From the NCBI GenBank assembly GCA_001785725.1, contig MFUQ01000003.1:1-33144 (forward strand): a stretch of 33,144 nt of DNA, given 5' to 3'. Shown here piece after piece: positions 17,101 through 24,812 of the stretch. The translations under genes and the position numbers were made by a program. Source of the stretch: Candidatus Nomurabacteria bacterium RIFCSPLOWO2_01_FULL_36_10b. Its GTDB lineage: Bacteria; Patescibacteriota; Minisyncoccia; Phycocordibacterales; UBA1006. The notes below the pieces were generated by a model. It ran no database searches. It had not been told where the DNA came from and saw only the letters and a list, made by a program, of their open reading frames with translations. Positions within the stretch are counted from its first letter, which is position 1. The number at the start of each line of letters is the position of its first letter.

Positions 17101-17755
17101 TATGATGCACGGATTCAGCACCAATACCAGCTTCAAATAAAGTACTATATTTCATTGAAAATGAATTATACTCAATTTCATTTAATACTTTATGAACACG
17201 AATATTAGTAATTTCATTACGTGTTTTCTGATAAAGGGTTTTAAACTTTTCTTGTTCATTTTCATCAATCAAAGTTTTAAGTTTAGATTTATATTCAACC
17301 TCAAGTTCTTTAAGAATTTTTATACGCTCACCCTCATCAACATGCGTAACAATGTATCCAGCAAAATAAATTACTTTTTCAAGTTGTGTAACTGATACAT
17401 CAAGCAACATGCTCATACGTGATGGAATGCCACGCAACATCCAAATATGAGCAACTGGGCTTGCAAGTTCAATGTGACCCATGCGTTCACGACGTACAAT
17501 AGAACGTGTTATTTCTACACCACATTTTTCACATATAATACCTTTATAACGGATTCCTTTATACTTACCACAGTAACATTGGAAATCTTTTTCAGGGCCG
17601 AATATACGCTCATCAAATAGACCGCCACGTTCACTGCGCCCTGTACGATAATTAATTGTCTCTGGCTTTTGAATTTCGCCTCGTGACCAACTTCGTATAA
17701 TGTCTGGAGATGCAAGACGTAAAGATAAAGCATTAAGATGTTCATTGGTTTTCAT
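14114..17755 (-). CDS. rpoC: RNA polymerase subunit beta'
   Basis: The product has 1213 aa from the ATG at 17755 (MKTNEHLNALSLRLASPD); a frame to 17800 would overlap rpoB. It holds the zinc site C-Y-C...C-E-K-C near residue 60-80, the catalytic NADFDGD (residues 492-498, three Asp binding Mg), the second zinc region (CSVRSPLTCSMFHGLCRHC), and the trigger-loop segment GEPGTQLTLRTFHSGG. The length is typical for a beta' without large lineage inserts. It lies 16 nt after rpoB and 5 nt before dnaG. Confidence 0.98.
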   Translation of the reverse strand: MKTNEHLNALSLRLASPDIIRSWSRGEIQKPETINYRTGRSERGGLFDERIFGPEKDFQCYCGKYKGIRYKGIICEKCGVEITRSIVRRERMGHIELASPVAHIWMLRGIPSRMSMLLDVSVTQLEKVIYFAGYIVTHVDEGERIKILKELEVEYKSKLKTLIDENEQEKFKTLYQKTRNEITNIRVHKVLNEIEYNSFSMKYSTLFEAGIGAESVHHIFKSMNLEQVQAELEHELEKTEKATRDKIEKRLILVRSMLRSGVRPEWMFLTVIPIIPPALRPMVALEGGRHATSDVNDLYRRVINRNNRLKKLKEIGAPDVILRNEKRILQEAVDSLIDNTIRKTSGSAAMSQAQRRQLKSLADNLKGKQGLFRSNLLGKRVDYSGRSVIVVGPNLKLNECGLPKYMALELFKPFVMSEIIKRELAFNIRGAGKLVEDTDPIVWEILEEVIKGKYVLLNRAPTLHRLSIQAFNPVLIEGKAIQIHPLVCSAFNADFDGDQMAVHVPLSDQAQREARELIAANKNLLRPQTGEPVTTPSQDIVLGCYWMTSVVEGSLGEGRIFGSVNEAITSYDFGMINFRAKIMVRGSNTPKYFAFKGELFPTTVGRLLFNSIFPDDFPFVDGSVTKKILNKTIQKVINQYGIDATPPMLDRIKAFGNQYATLSGTTFGIDEPTVPKEKKALVIDAKKRVDIINDQFSEGLISDQERYRMTIEVWSDITRKIQSILEKEVPNIQSINDMLVSGARGTLSQLNQSSGMKGVIVNAKGQELDFPIISSYKEGLTPLEYFINTTTARKGLTDTALNTAKAGYLTRRLHDVAQDVVIMSEDCGTKDGILISSQNVDGIERSLSDLIYGRVVSEDIVDNSKNVIAKRNTLITKELASEIETSGIKSCSVRSPLTCSMFHGLCRHCYGMDLGRNGLVRLGEAVGTVASQAIGEPGTQLTLRTFHSGGVTGRDITQGLPRVEEIFERRIPKVPAVIAHDNGMITDLKKVDGKFVITLTADASGKSASSSKSVDYVVDARRVPIIKKGQEVTAGQTLTDGSIDTLELFRVAGKKITESYIVNEVAKVYELHGTPVDRKHLDLIIRQMFSRRKVTEPGDSLFSTGEIVENSVLAENNTRLEKEGKLSAKAEIMLMGISDVALSTTSWLSSASFQHTNRVLITAAIQGRVDTLRGLKENVIIGGLIPAGTGFDANFVDMTGIRTTTAESSDVIE

Positions 17756-17771
17756 ATATAGTGTTATGAGA

Positions 17772-20700
17772 TTAATATCTATAATTTCTTTCTTCTTCAA
17801 TTCGACTTTCGTGAAATTCTACATCTAATGCTAATCCTCTAAGATAATTCACTAAGACATTGAATGACGCTGGTATTGTTGGAGTACTAATATTGTTTCC
17901 TTTGATTATTGCGTCAAATGCTTGTGAACGACCAATAATGTCATCTGATTTAACTGTAAGCATCTCACGCAATGTATACGCCGCACCATATCCTTCTAAT
18001 GCCCATACTTCCATTTCTCCAAAACGCTGTCCACCGGATTGACTCTTCCCACCTAACGGTTGTTGTGTAATAAGAGAGTAAGGGCCAATCGCTCGCGCAT
18101 GCATCTTATCATCAACCATGTGATGAAGTTTCATAATATACATGTATCCGACAGCAACTGGTTGAGCATATTCTTCACCAGTTTGACCATCATACAATTT
18201 TACTTTCCCACTTCTATCAAACCCCGCCTTTTCAAGTTCATCTTTAATTTCGTCTTCTGTTGGGCTTGCAAATGAAGGGACAATCGCTTGATAATTCAAA
18301 GAGTTTGCGGCCATACCCATATGCATTTCCAATATCTGCCCTATATTCATACGCGACGGCACACCCATCGGAGTTAAAATTATATCAATAGGAGTACCAT
18401 CAGCCATATATGGCATATCTTCTTCTGGAAGAACAATTGAGATCACTCCTTTATTCCCGTGACGACCAGCAAGTTTATCTCCAACTTGAACATTCCGCAT
18501 TTCTGCAACTTCAATATAGATTTTCTTTATAATACCAGATTCAAGTTCGTGCCCTGATTCACGAGAAAAAACTTTTACTCCAATTACACGTCCCCTCTTT
18601 CCATAATCAAGACGAAGTGACGTATCTTTAACATCTCGTGCTTTTTCACCAAAGATTGACCTAAGAAGACGTTCTTCTGGAGTTAATTCTGACTCTCCCT
18701 TTGGAGTAATCTTGCCAACTAGAATATCATTCTCGTGTACTTCTGCGCCAACACGAATAACTCCGTCTTCATCAAGATCTTTCAATTTTATTTCACCAAC
18801 ATTTGGAATATCATGCGTTGTCATTTCTGGTCCTAGCTTTGTATCGCGAACAATTGACTCATATTCATGAATACGAATGCTAGTAAAAGTGCTGTCCTTT
18901 ACTAAACGCTGTGAAATCACAATCGCATCTTCAAAATTTTGGCCACGCCAACACATAAATGCCGTGAGAACATTTTGCCCTAAAGCAACTTGCCCGCTAT
19001 CAGTAGTTGAAGCATCGGCTAGCACATCATTCTTTTTTACTTTCTGATTAATATTAACTATTGGACGCTGGTGCATAACAGAGTAATCATTGCTACGCAC
19101 ATAGTTTACTAATTTGTATTTTGTTTCTTTATCTTTATTCCCAGTAACTATAATATGACGACCATCAACAGCTGTAACAATTCCATCATGCTCAGCAATT
19201 ACCATGCGCCCAGTATCGCGAGCCGCCTGCTCTTCAATTCCAGTAGCTACAATCGGCGCAGCAGGAATAATACAAGGCGTAGCTTGCTTCTGCATGTTAG
19301 AACCCATCAATGCTCTGTTAGCCGCATCGTTTTCTATAAAAGGAATAAGTGCTGAAGCCACAGAAAATGTCTGATTTGCTGCAACATCAATATATTGAAC
19401 ATCTTTCTTAGGCACAACACGTGGTTGTCCTCCTAGACGTACTTCAATATACGCACTCGTGATTTCTCCCTTATCATTATAACTAGTATTAGATTGTGTA
19501 ATCGCATATTTCTCTTCCTCATACGCATTCATATACACCACTTCGCCAGTAATTTTACCGTGTGTAACTTTAACATATGGGGTTTCCATCATCCCAAACT
19601 CATTAATACGAGCATATAGCGACATGTGAAGAATAAGACCAATATTCGGTCCTTCTGGTGTATGCACAGGGCAGATACGTCCATAATGTGATGGATGAAT
19701 GTCTCTCACTTCAAAACCAGCGCGTTCACGAGTAAGCCCGCCAGGACCAAGCGCTGATAACTGTCTAACGTTCTCAATTTCACTCAAAACATTTTCCTGT
19801 TCCATGAATTGTGACAGTTGATTTGTTGAAAAGAATTCTTTAATACGCGCCTGCAAAGGTCTTTGATTTACAACTTGAATAGGCATTGTTGTTTCATTGT
19901 CCATCGTAGACATTTTGTCTTGAATATTACGCTTCATCTGTGTCATCCCTTTTCTTATTTTTTGCTGTAGAAGCTCTCCAGCATAACGAATGCGACGGTT
20001 TCCTAGGTGGTCAATATCATCTGCGACTGAACCTGGAGTAATATTCAATTTAGCGATATATTCAACAATAAGAACTAAATCATTTTTTGTAAGAAGAGTT
20101 TTTTCTAATGAAGCGTCACTTGTATCAAGCTCAAATCTCTTATTAAATTGATACCGGCCAACACGAGATAAGTCATATCGTTCAGCAGTCCATAACGCAT
20201 TAACGAAATCTCTTACATTTTCAATGGTTGCTTGTTCACCTTCTCGTAACTTTCTATAAATTTCTATATATGAATCATTAAGCGAGTGCGCAGAATCTTT
20301 TTTGATTGATTTTCCAATAAAAGCACGGATATCTTCATTCTTAAATGCTTTTAGAATCTGCTCATCCGTTTCAAAACCAAAAACACGCAATAACGATGCC
20401 ACTGAAAACTTTCTCTTACGATCAATACGCACATAAATTACACCATCTTTTTCAGCTTCAAATTCCAACCATACCCCACGTGAAGGAATAACTTTTGCGC
20501 CAAAGAAATGTCCCTGTTTTGTATCTACTTCTGTAAAAAATATTCCATAACTGCGCGCCAACTGAGGAACTATGACACGCTCAGAACCATTGATAATAAA
20601 TGTCCCATGGCTTGTCATAACAGGAATATCAGCTAAGAATATCTCCTGCTCATGTTCTGAGTGAAGAATTTTATTAGTCAATTTAACTCGTGCTTTGATA

Positions 20701-20966
20701 GTAGCTTGATATGTCAATTTATTAAATTTGCAGTGGTGCTCATCATTTTCTGGATTAAGTACGCTAAAATCAAGAAATTCAAGAATAAATTTCTTATTCG
20801 CATAATCAGTTATCGGAGAAAACTCTGCTATAGCTTCTTTTATACCTTCTTGCAAAAATTTACTATATGAATCAACTTGAGTTTCTACTAAATTAGGGAC
20901 TGGAATTAACGGCTTATGATACCGAGAGAAATATTTTTTCTCTCTTCCTACAGTTGAAATGGCCAT
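17772..20966 (-). CDS. rpoB: RNA polymerase subunit beta
   Basis: The product has 1064 aa from the ATG at 20966 (MAISTVGREKKYFSRY); the in-frame GTG at 20984 is less likely. Typical blocks are present: the rifampicin-region GPGGLTRERAGFEVRDIHPSHYGRICPVHTPEGPNIGLI, the GSNMQKQA block, KITPKGESELTPEERLLRSIFGEKARDVKD, and near the C-terminus QPLGGKSQSGGQRFGEMEVWALE. It forms the catalytic centre with beta'. Unlike most bacteria, rplJ and rplL do not precede it; trmD is upstream. It heads the rpoB-rpoC-dnaG-rpoD run. Confidence 0.98.
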   Translation of the reverse strand: MAISTVGREKKYFSRYHKPLIPVPNLVETQVDSYSKFLQEGIKEAIAEFSPITDYANKKFILEFLDFSVLNPENDEHHCKFNKLTYQATIKARVKLTNKILHSEHEQEIFLADIPVMTSHGTFIINGSERVIVPQLARSYGIFFTEVDTKQGHFFGAKVIPSRGVWLEFEAEKDGVIYVRIDRKRKFSVASLLRVFGFETDEQILKAFKNEDIRAFIGKSIKKDSAHSLNDSYIEIYRKLREGEQATIENVRDFVNALWTAERYDLSRVGRYQFNKRFELDTSDASLEKTLLTKNDLVLIVEYIAKLNITPGSVADDIDHLGNRRIRYAGELLQQKIRKGMTQMKRNIQDKMSTMDNETTMPIQVVNQRPLQARIKEFFSTNQLSQFMEQENVLSEIENVRQLSALGPGGLTRERAGFEVRDIHPSHYGRICPVHTPEGPNIGLILHMSLYARINEFGMMETPYVKVTHGKITGEVVYMNAYEEEKYAITQSNTSYNDKGEITSAYIEVRLGGQPRVVPKKDVQYIDVAANQTFSVASALIPFIENDAANRALMGSNMQKQATPCIIPAAPIVATGIEEQAARDTGRMVIAEHDGIVTAVDGRHIIVTGNKDKETKYKLVNYVRSNDYSVMHQRPIVNINQKVKKNDVLADASTTDSGQVALGQNVLTAFMCWRGQNFEDAIVISQRLVKDSTFTSIRIHEYESIVRDTKLGPEMTTHDIPNVGEIKLKDLDEDGVIRVGAEVHENDILVGKITPKGESELTPEERLLRSIFGEKARDVKDTSLRLDYGKRGRVIGVKVFSRESGHELESGIIKKIYIEVAEMRNVQVGDKLAGRHGNKGVISIVLPEEDMPYMADGTPIDIILTPMGVPSRMNIGQILEMHMGMAANSLNYQAIVPSFASPTEDEIKDELEKAGFDRSGKVKLYDGQTGEEYAQPVAVGYMYIMKLHHMVDDKMHARAIGPYSLITQQPLGGKSQSGGQRFGEMEVWALEGYGAAYTLREMLTVKSDDIIGRSQAFDAIIKGNNISTPTIPASFNVLVNYLRGLALDVEFHESRIEEERNYRY

Positions 20967-21077
20967 ACCATATACAACGCACACAATAACTCAGGGCAAA
21001 GTATATTTGCGCGGCTCTTATGATTTTTGATTAATGGACGGAAGCCAACAATAACTAAATCATTACTATAGCAGTCA

Positions 21078-21105
21078 AGTATACATAGAATTAATTCTTA
21101 GTCAA
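21078..21105 (-). promoter_or_regulatory. Promoter of the rpoB operon
   Basis: On the minus strand TTGACT (21100-21105), 16 nt, TATACT (21078-21083). The predicted start near 21071 gives a leader of about 105 nt to rpoB. A second TATACT at 21000-21005 lacks a -35. The whole gap between trmD and rpoB (20967-21123) holds no gene. Confidence 0.55.
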
Positions 21106-21123
21106 AGAGATATGCACAGTTAT

Positions 21124-21765
21124 TTATAATGATTTCTTCCAATTCTCAATATCCTTATGATTACCAGAAAGTAGGACATCTGGGGTACGATGCTTCTTCC
21201 CTTTCCATATTAATACTTCTGGCCGTGTGTAAACTTCATGAGAAGAAATTCGCTCTTCTTCTAATGATTCATATTTACCAAGAACACCTTTTATTTGACG
21301 CGCGATGGCATCTACAATAATCATGGCCGGCAATTCGCCCCCAGTCACAACATAATCGCCAATGGAAATTAATTCCGCTTTTAGAATTTTCTCTACACGC
21401 GCGTCTATACCTTCATATCTTCCGCAGATTAATATAATGTCAGTATATTTCTTTTCATATTCACGAGCGCGAGTATTAGTAAAATAATTTCCACCCGGCG
21501 AAAGTATTATTATTTTAAATTTCTTCTTCTGTGACTTACCGCGCGCTTTTGCGACTGCTTTAAGAACTGGTTCAGCATACATAACCATACCTGGACCACC
21601 GCCATACGGACGATCGTCGGCTTTGTGATGTTTATCCGTTGTATAATCGCGAGGATTATAAAATTTAATTTGTATCTTCTTATTACGAACAGCAACTCCA
21701 ATAACCGAGTCACTGAAGTATGACTGCATAATATCTGGGAATAACGTAACTATATGAAATATCAT
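21124..21765 (-). CDS. trmD: tRNA (guanine37-N1)-methyltransferase
   Basis: The product (213 aa) methylates G37 next to the anticodon using SAM, preventing frameshifts. SPOUT/TrmD motifs are visible: FHIVTLFPDIMQSYFSDSVIG, DDRPYGGGPGMVM, ILICGRYEGIDARV, and the knot segment ISIGDYVVTGGELPAMIIVDAIARQ. The C-terminus stops at NHKDIENWKKSL, about 30-40 residues shorter than E. coli TrmD, so the last helices are trimmed. It follows khpA by about 50 nt. rimM, normally between them, and rplS, normally after, are missing. Confidence 0.96.
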   Translation of the reverse strand: MIFHIVTLFPDIMQSYFSDSVIGVAVRNKKIQIKFYNPRDYTTDKHHKADDRPYGGGPGMVMYAEPVLKAVAKARGKSQKKKFKIIILSPGGNYFTNTRAREYEKKYTDIILICGRYEGIDARVEKILKAELISIGDYVVTGGELPAMIIVDAIARQIKGVLGKYESLEEERISSHEVYTRPEVLIWKGKKHRTPDVLLSGNHKDIENWKKSL

Positions 21766-21776
21766 TATTTATATAT

Positions 21777-21807
21777 GCAATCATCCGCGCTAAGCGCGGA
21801 TGATTGC
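21777..21807. repeat. 14-bp palindrome between khpA and trmD
   Basis: GCAATCATCCGCGC-taa-GCGCGGATGATTGC is a perfect 14-bp stem with a 3-nt loop, filling most of the gap between the khpA stop and the trmD start. No T-run follows on the minus strand (ATATATAAATA). It could attenuate or stabilise the khpA-trmD transcript. Confidence 0.75.
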
Positions 21808-21816
21808 AAAGATATA

Positions 21817-22155
21817 TTAAACAACTCCGACATCATCTTTAAGGTCAGCAATAGCAGCGTCAACATCATCAGCATTTGCGGCATGACTTGTCGTATTACC
21901 ACGATAACCGCCAGACGGTTCATTGATTTTCATATTTACGCGCTGTTGATATTTCATACCAACAACACGAAGAATGATACGTAGAGCTTTTGCGGTAGCT
22001 CCACTGCGACCAATAATTTTACCCATATCATCTTGACCCACATCTACAGTGAGAAGAACCCCCATCTCATCTACTTTACGATCAACTTTAACTAACTCTG
22101 GCTTATCAACTAGTGCTTTTAATACATAATCAAGAAATTCTTGTACAGGATCCAT
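21817..22155 (-). CDS. khpA: KH-domain RNA-binding protein (KhpA-like)
   Basis: The product has 112 aa. The single KH domain has VDEMGVLLTVDVGQDDMGKIIGRSGATAKALRIIL, where GRSG is the GxxG RNA-contact loop. The C-terminal tail is longer than in the roughly 80-residue Firmicute KhpA: after the KH fold come YQQRVNMKINEPSGGYRG and an acidic, Ala/Asp-rich end. In Gram-positives KhpA with KhpB affects elongation and division; here the role is inferred from family and position in the rpsP-khpA-trmD group. Confidence 0.88.
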   Translation of the reverse strand: MDPVQEFLDYVLKALVDKPELVKVDRKVDEMGVLLTVDVGQDDMGKIIGRSGATAKALRIILRVVGMKYQQRVNMKINEPSGGYRGNTTSHAANADDVDAAIADLKDDVGVV

Positions 22156-22180
22156 ATATATCTAGAAGTGAAAACAAGGG

Positions 22181-22209
22181 CTTATACTACAACACTCTTA
22201 TAGTCACAA
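22181..22209 (-). promoter_or_regulatory. Promoter of khpA-trmD
   Basis: On the minus strand TTGTGA (22204-22209), 17 nt, TATAAG (22181-22186). It gives a leader of roughly 20 nt to the khpA ATG at 22155. Confidence 0.45.
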
Positions 22210-22233
22210 CATGTGTACTGATTATTAGTAAAT

Positions 22234-22265
22234 AACAGATCGTCCGAATACTAACGACATCTGTT
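22234..22265 (-). terminator. Possible terminator after rpsP
   Basis: AACAGAT and ATCTGTT form a 7-bp stem that can extend inward with GTC/GAC around a bulge, 24 nt after the rpsP stop. The downstream minus strand is AT-rich (ATTTACT) but has no strong T-run. Confidence 0.35.
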
Positions 22266-22289
22266 GTCTAAAATAGTATACAGTAAAGA

Positions 22290-22652
22290 TCAATTTTGTT
22301 CAACTGGGGCTTCCTCCACAGCAACTTCAGTTTCTTGTATTAAAGGTGAAATGATTTCTTCTTTCTTGTCTTTTTTAATAACCGTCTTCTTTGGTAATGC
22401 ATTAACTTTCTTTCCTTCAATTACTTTCTGAGAAATAAGTATATTATGAACTGTATCAGATGTTTGAGCGCCCATTGATAACCAATATTTTATACGGTCA
22501 CTAACAAGAGACGTATTCCCTGCTTTCGCATCATATGAACCAACAACTTCAATAAACTTCCCTGTCTTAGGGCCACGACTAGCCTCCGTAACAATCACAC
22601 GGAACTTTGGGTCGTGTCTCCGACCAATACGCTGTAGACGAATCTTTAACAT
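22290..22652 (-). CDS. rpsP: 30S ribosomal protein S16
   Basis: The product has 120 aa from the ATG at 22652 (MLKIRLQRIGRRHDPKFRVIV). The conserved core runs through ASRGPKTGKFIEVVGSYDAKAG and RIKYWLSMGAQTSDTVHNIL. A charged C-terminal extension (VIKKDKKEEIISPLIQETEVAVEEAPVEQN) goes beyond the roughly 82-residue E. coli protein. The start is fixed by the S16 N-terminus; a longer frame to 22730 would cross the promoter. The order rpsP-khpA-trmD is the usual one with rimM missing. Confidence 0.96.
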   Translation of the reverse strand: MLKIRLQRIGRRHDPKFRVIVTEASRGPKTGKFIEVVGSYDAKAGNTSLVSDRIKYWLSMGAQTSDTVHNILISQKVIEGKKVNALPKKTVIKKDKKEEIISPLIQETEVAVEEAPVEQN

Positions 22653-22662
22653 ATAAAAGAAG

Positions 22663-22691
22663 ATAGTAGCGAAAGTATTATGAAAAGTCAA
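22663..22691 (-). promoter_or_regulatory. Promoter of rpsP
   Basis: On the minus strand TTGACT (22686-22691), exactly 17 nt, TACTAT (22663-22668). The -10 ends 10 nt before the rpsP ATG, so the mRNA is predicted to be leaderless or nearly so. This is one of the best full promoters in the window. Confidence 0.6.
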
Positions 22692-22704
22692 ATTATATAT
22701 TACT

Positions 22705-22768
22705 ATACCCCTCAGTCCTACTACGCTCAAGAGAGCTTCGTAGGACAGCTCCCCTACACTAGGGGAGC
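22705..22768. repeat. Composite two-hairpin repeat, copy 1
   Basis: After a lead-in ATACCCCTCA come two hairpins. Hairpin A is GTCCTAC-tac-GCTC-aaga-GAGC-ttc-GTAGGAC (22715-22746), two stems split by an internal loop. Hairpin B is GCTCCCCTA-cac-TAGGGGAGC (22748-22768). The element sits between the divergent rpsP and rnr promoters, so it cannot be a terminator for either. Copy 2 (30418-30486, inverted) keeps hairpin B and the lead-in but has different, compensated bases in hairpin A. Confidence 0.8.
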
Positions 22769-22784
22769 AAAAAATTATGAATTA

Positions 22785-22793
22785 TGTTATACT
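22785..22793 (+). promoter_or_regulatory. Extended -10 of rnr
   Basis: TGT-TATACT ends 26 nt before the rnr ATG at 22820. The -35 position falls on the 3' end of the composite repeat and does not match the consensus. The predicted leader is about 20 nt. Confidence 0.45.
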
Positions 22794-22819
22794 CAAATTC
22801 CATAAAACACACATATTGT

Positions 22820-24745
22820 ATGAAACAAGAACAAGACACTCTAGTTGTAGGTAGTCAAATTGAAGGAACATTCTACTTTGGCAAAAATGGCGTTGGCTTC
22901 GTCCGCAATCGTGAAATAGAGCATGTAATTGAAATACCTGCCCATGCCACCGGACACGCTCTTCACAAAGACCGTGTATGTGTAACTATTACAGATATTT
23001 CAACTACAACTGGATATGTTGGGGCAGTAACAAGTATTTTACGCCGTGATAAACACGGATATATCGGTACATTGGAAAAAAAATCTGACCGTTATTTTAT
23101 TGCTTTAAGCGACCGCTATAATACAATAGAATTTACTATCCCAGAAAACGATATTGGCAAGGCTAGTGTTGGTGACCGAGTATTCGTGACTCTCACATCT
23201 TGGGAAACATTGCCAGTCGCAAAAATAGAAAAAATACTGCCACCACTTTCATCTATTGATGGGCACATGAAAGGATATGCCCTTGAACGTGGCTTTGATG
23301 AAGAATTTCCTGATAATGTATTAGCTGAAGCGCAAGAATTATCTGAACGTGGGATTACTGATGATGATAGAAAAAACAGACGTGACATGCGAGAAATTGC
23401 GACATGTACTATTGACCCTGATGACGCTAAAGATTTTGACGACGCTCTTTCTTTTGAATATCTTCCTGACGGAAACTACAGTGTAGGAGTACACATTGCT
23501 GATGTGGCTCATTATGTAATACCGGGCACAGCTCTTGACCAAGAAGCGCAAAAACGCGCGACTTCGGTTTATCTTGTTGACCGCACAATACCAATGCTAC
23601 CAGAAGCTCTGTCTAATAATCTCTGTTCTCTTAGACAAGATGAGGAAAAACTTGCTTTCTCTGTTATTGTTACACTAAATCCTAAAGGAGAAATAAGCAA
23701 TACATGGTACGGCCGTACAATAATAAAATCCAATAAAAGATTTACGTATGACGAAGCGCAGGTAGGAATTGAGGAAGGAACAGGACCTTATGCAAAAGAA
23801 TTACAAATACTTAATAACTTAGCAAAAATATATCGTGATGAACGAATTGCTTCTGGAGCGCTTACGCTTGAAAAAGAAGAACTGCGTTTCGTGCTTGATG
23901 AAGATGGACATCCTCTTGAGGTACGCAAGAAAATTCGCAAGGATGCTCATAAAATGATTGAGGAGTTTATGCTTCTAGCTAATAGATTAGTTGCTGAGTT
24001 TATGTCGCAACAATCAGGGGGTCTAATGGTATATCGTGTGCATGACAGACCAGAATTAAAACGTGTAAAAGAACTACAACAATTTCTATCAACAATGGGA
24101 TATGTCGTTCCAATTGAAGATGGCGTTGTCCCATCACATGAATTACATCGCATAATTGAAGAAGCGCCAAATAATGATGTTCGTGACGCCTTATCAATAG
24201 CGATAGCGAGATCAATGGCAAAGGCGGTGTATACAATAGATAATATTGGACACTATGGGCTTGGCTTTGAAGATTATACACACTTTACATCCCCTATTCG
24301 TAGATACCCAGACATAATGGTTCATCGTTTATTGGATTTGGCTCTTCGTGGCCATAATCTTGACCAATCAGAAGTAGAGGCGTACGAAGAATTAGCAGAA
24401 CATTCTAGTCAGCGCGAAGGCGATGCAGCTGAAGCGGAACGTACATCAATACACTATATGCAGGCGCAGTATATGCAATCCAAAGTAGGCCAAATATTTG
24501 AAGGCATGATCACTGGATTGACTAAAAATGGTATGTTTATTTCAGAACGTGATACCAAAACAGAGGGAATGGCGCTTTATCGTAATATAAAAGGCGACCA
24601 CTTTACATTTGACCCAAAACAAAATGTTGTTATCGCTGACACAAGCGGATGGACATTCCATGTTGGTGATATTGTAAAAATAAAACTTCTAAGCGTTGAC
24701 GTGGACAATAGATTGATTGACTATACCGTTCTTACAAGAAATTAG
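22820..24745 (+). CDS. rnr: Ribonuclease R family 3'-5' exoribonuclease
   Basis: The product has 641 aa from the ATG at 22820 (MKQEQDTLVVGSQIEG). An N-terminal cold-shock-like OB fold (EGTFYFGKNGVGFVRN) and a second one precede the RNB catalytic domain. The active-site aspartates are clear in TIDPDDAKDFDDALSF; further blocks are GVHIADVAHYV, RATSVYLVDRTIPMLPEALSNNLCSL, VYRVHDRP and YTHFTSPIRRYPDIMVHRLL. A C-terminal S1 domain follows (GQIFEGMITGLTKNGMFIS), but there is no long basic tail as in E. coli RNase R. It degrades structured RNA and takes part in RNA quality control. It starts divergently from rpsP. Confidence 0.95.
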   Translation: MKQEQDTLVVGSQIEGTFYFGKNGVGFVRNREIEHVIEIPAHATGHALHKDRVCVTITDISTTTGYVGAVTSILRRDKHGYIGTLEKKSDRYFIALSDRYNTIEFTIPENDIGKASVGDRVFVTLTSWETLPVAKIEKILPPLSSIDGHMKGYALERGFDEEFPDNVLAEAQELSERGITDDDRKNRRDMREIATCTIDPDDAKDFDDALSFEYLPDGNYSVGVHIADVAHYVIPGTALDQEAQKRATSVYLVDRTIPMLPEALSNNLCSLRQDEEKLAFSVIVTLNPKGEISNTWYGRTIIKSNKRFTYDEAQVGIEEGTGPYAKELQILNNLAKIYRDERIASGALTLEKEELRFVLDEDGHPLEVRKKIRKDAHKMIEEFMLLANRLVAEFMSQQSGGLMVYRVHDRPELKRVKELQQFLSTMGYVVPIEDGVVPSHELHRIIEEAPNNDVRDALSIAIARSMAKAVYTIDNIGHYGLGFEDYTHFTSPIRRYPDIMVHRLLDLALRGHNLDQSEVEAYEELAEHSSQREGDAAEAERTSIHYMQAQYMQSKVGQIFEGMITGLTKNGMFISERDTKTEGMALYRNIKGDHFTFDPKQNVVIADTSGWTFHVGDIVKIKLLSVDVDNRLIDYTVLTRN

Positions 24746-24777
24746 GTATACTACATATGATTTTTAATTTAAAATTC

Positions 24778-24796
24778 ATTTTGGCATTGCCAAAAT
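24778..24796 (+). terminator. Possible terminator after rnr
   Basis: ATTTTGGC-att-GCCAAAAT (8-bp stem, 3-nt loop) lies 32 nt after the rnr stop, followed by ATATTTTTTGCTTTT. It directly precedes the next gene, so some read-through is possible. A TATATT within the T-rich stretch lies 11 nt before the next ATG and could act as its -10. Confidence 0.5.
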
Positions 24797-24812
24797 ATAT
24801 TTTTTGCTTTTA

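Noticed and set aside
22705..22768. The composite repeat as a simple terminator.
   Set aside because: Both flanking genes point away from it, so no transcript of theirs ends there, and no T-run follows either hairpin.
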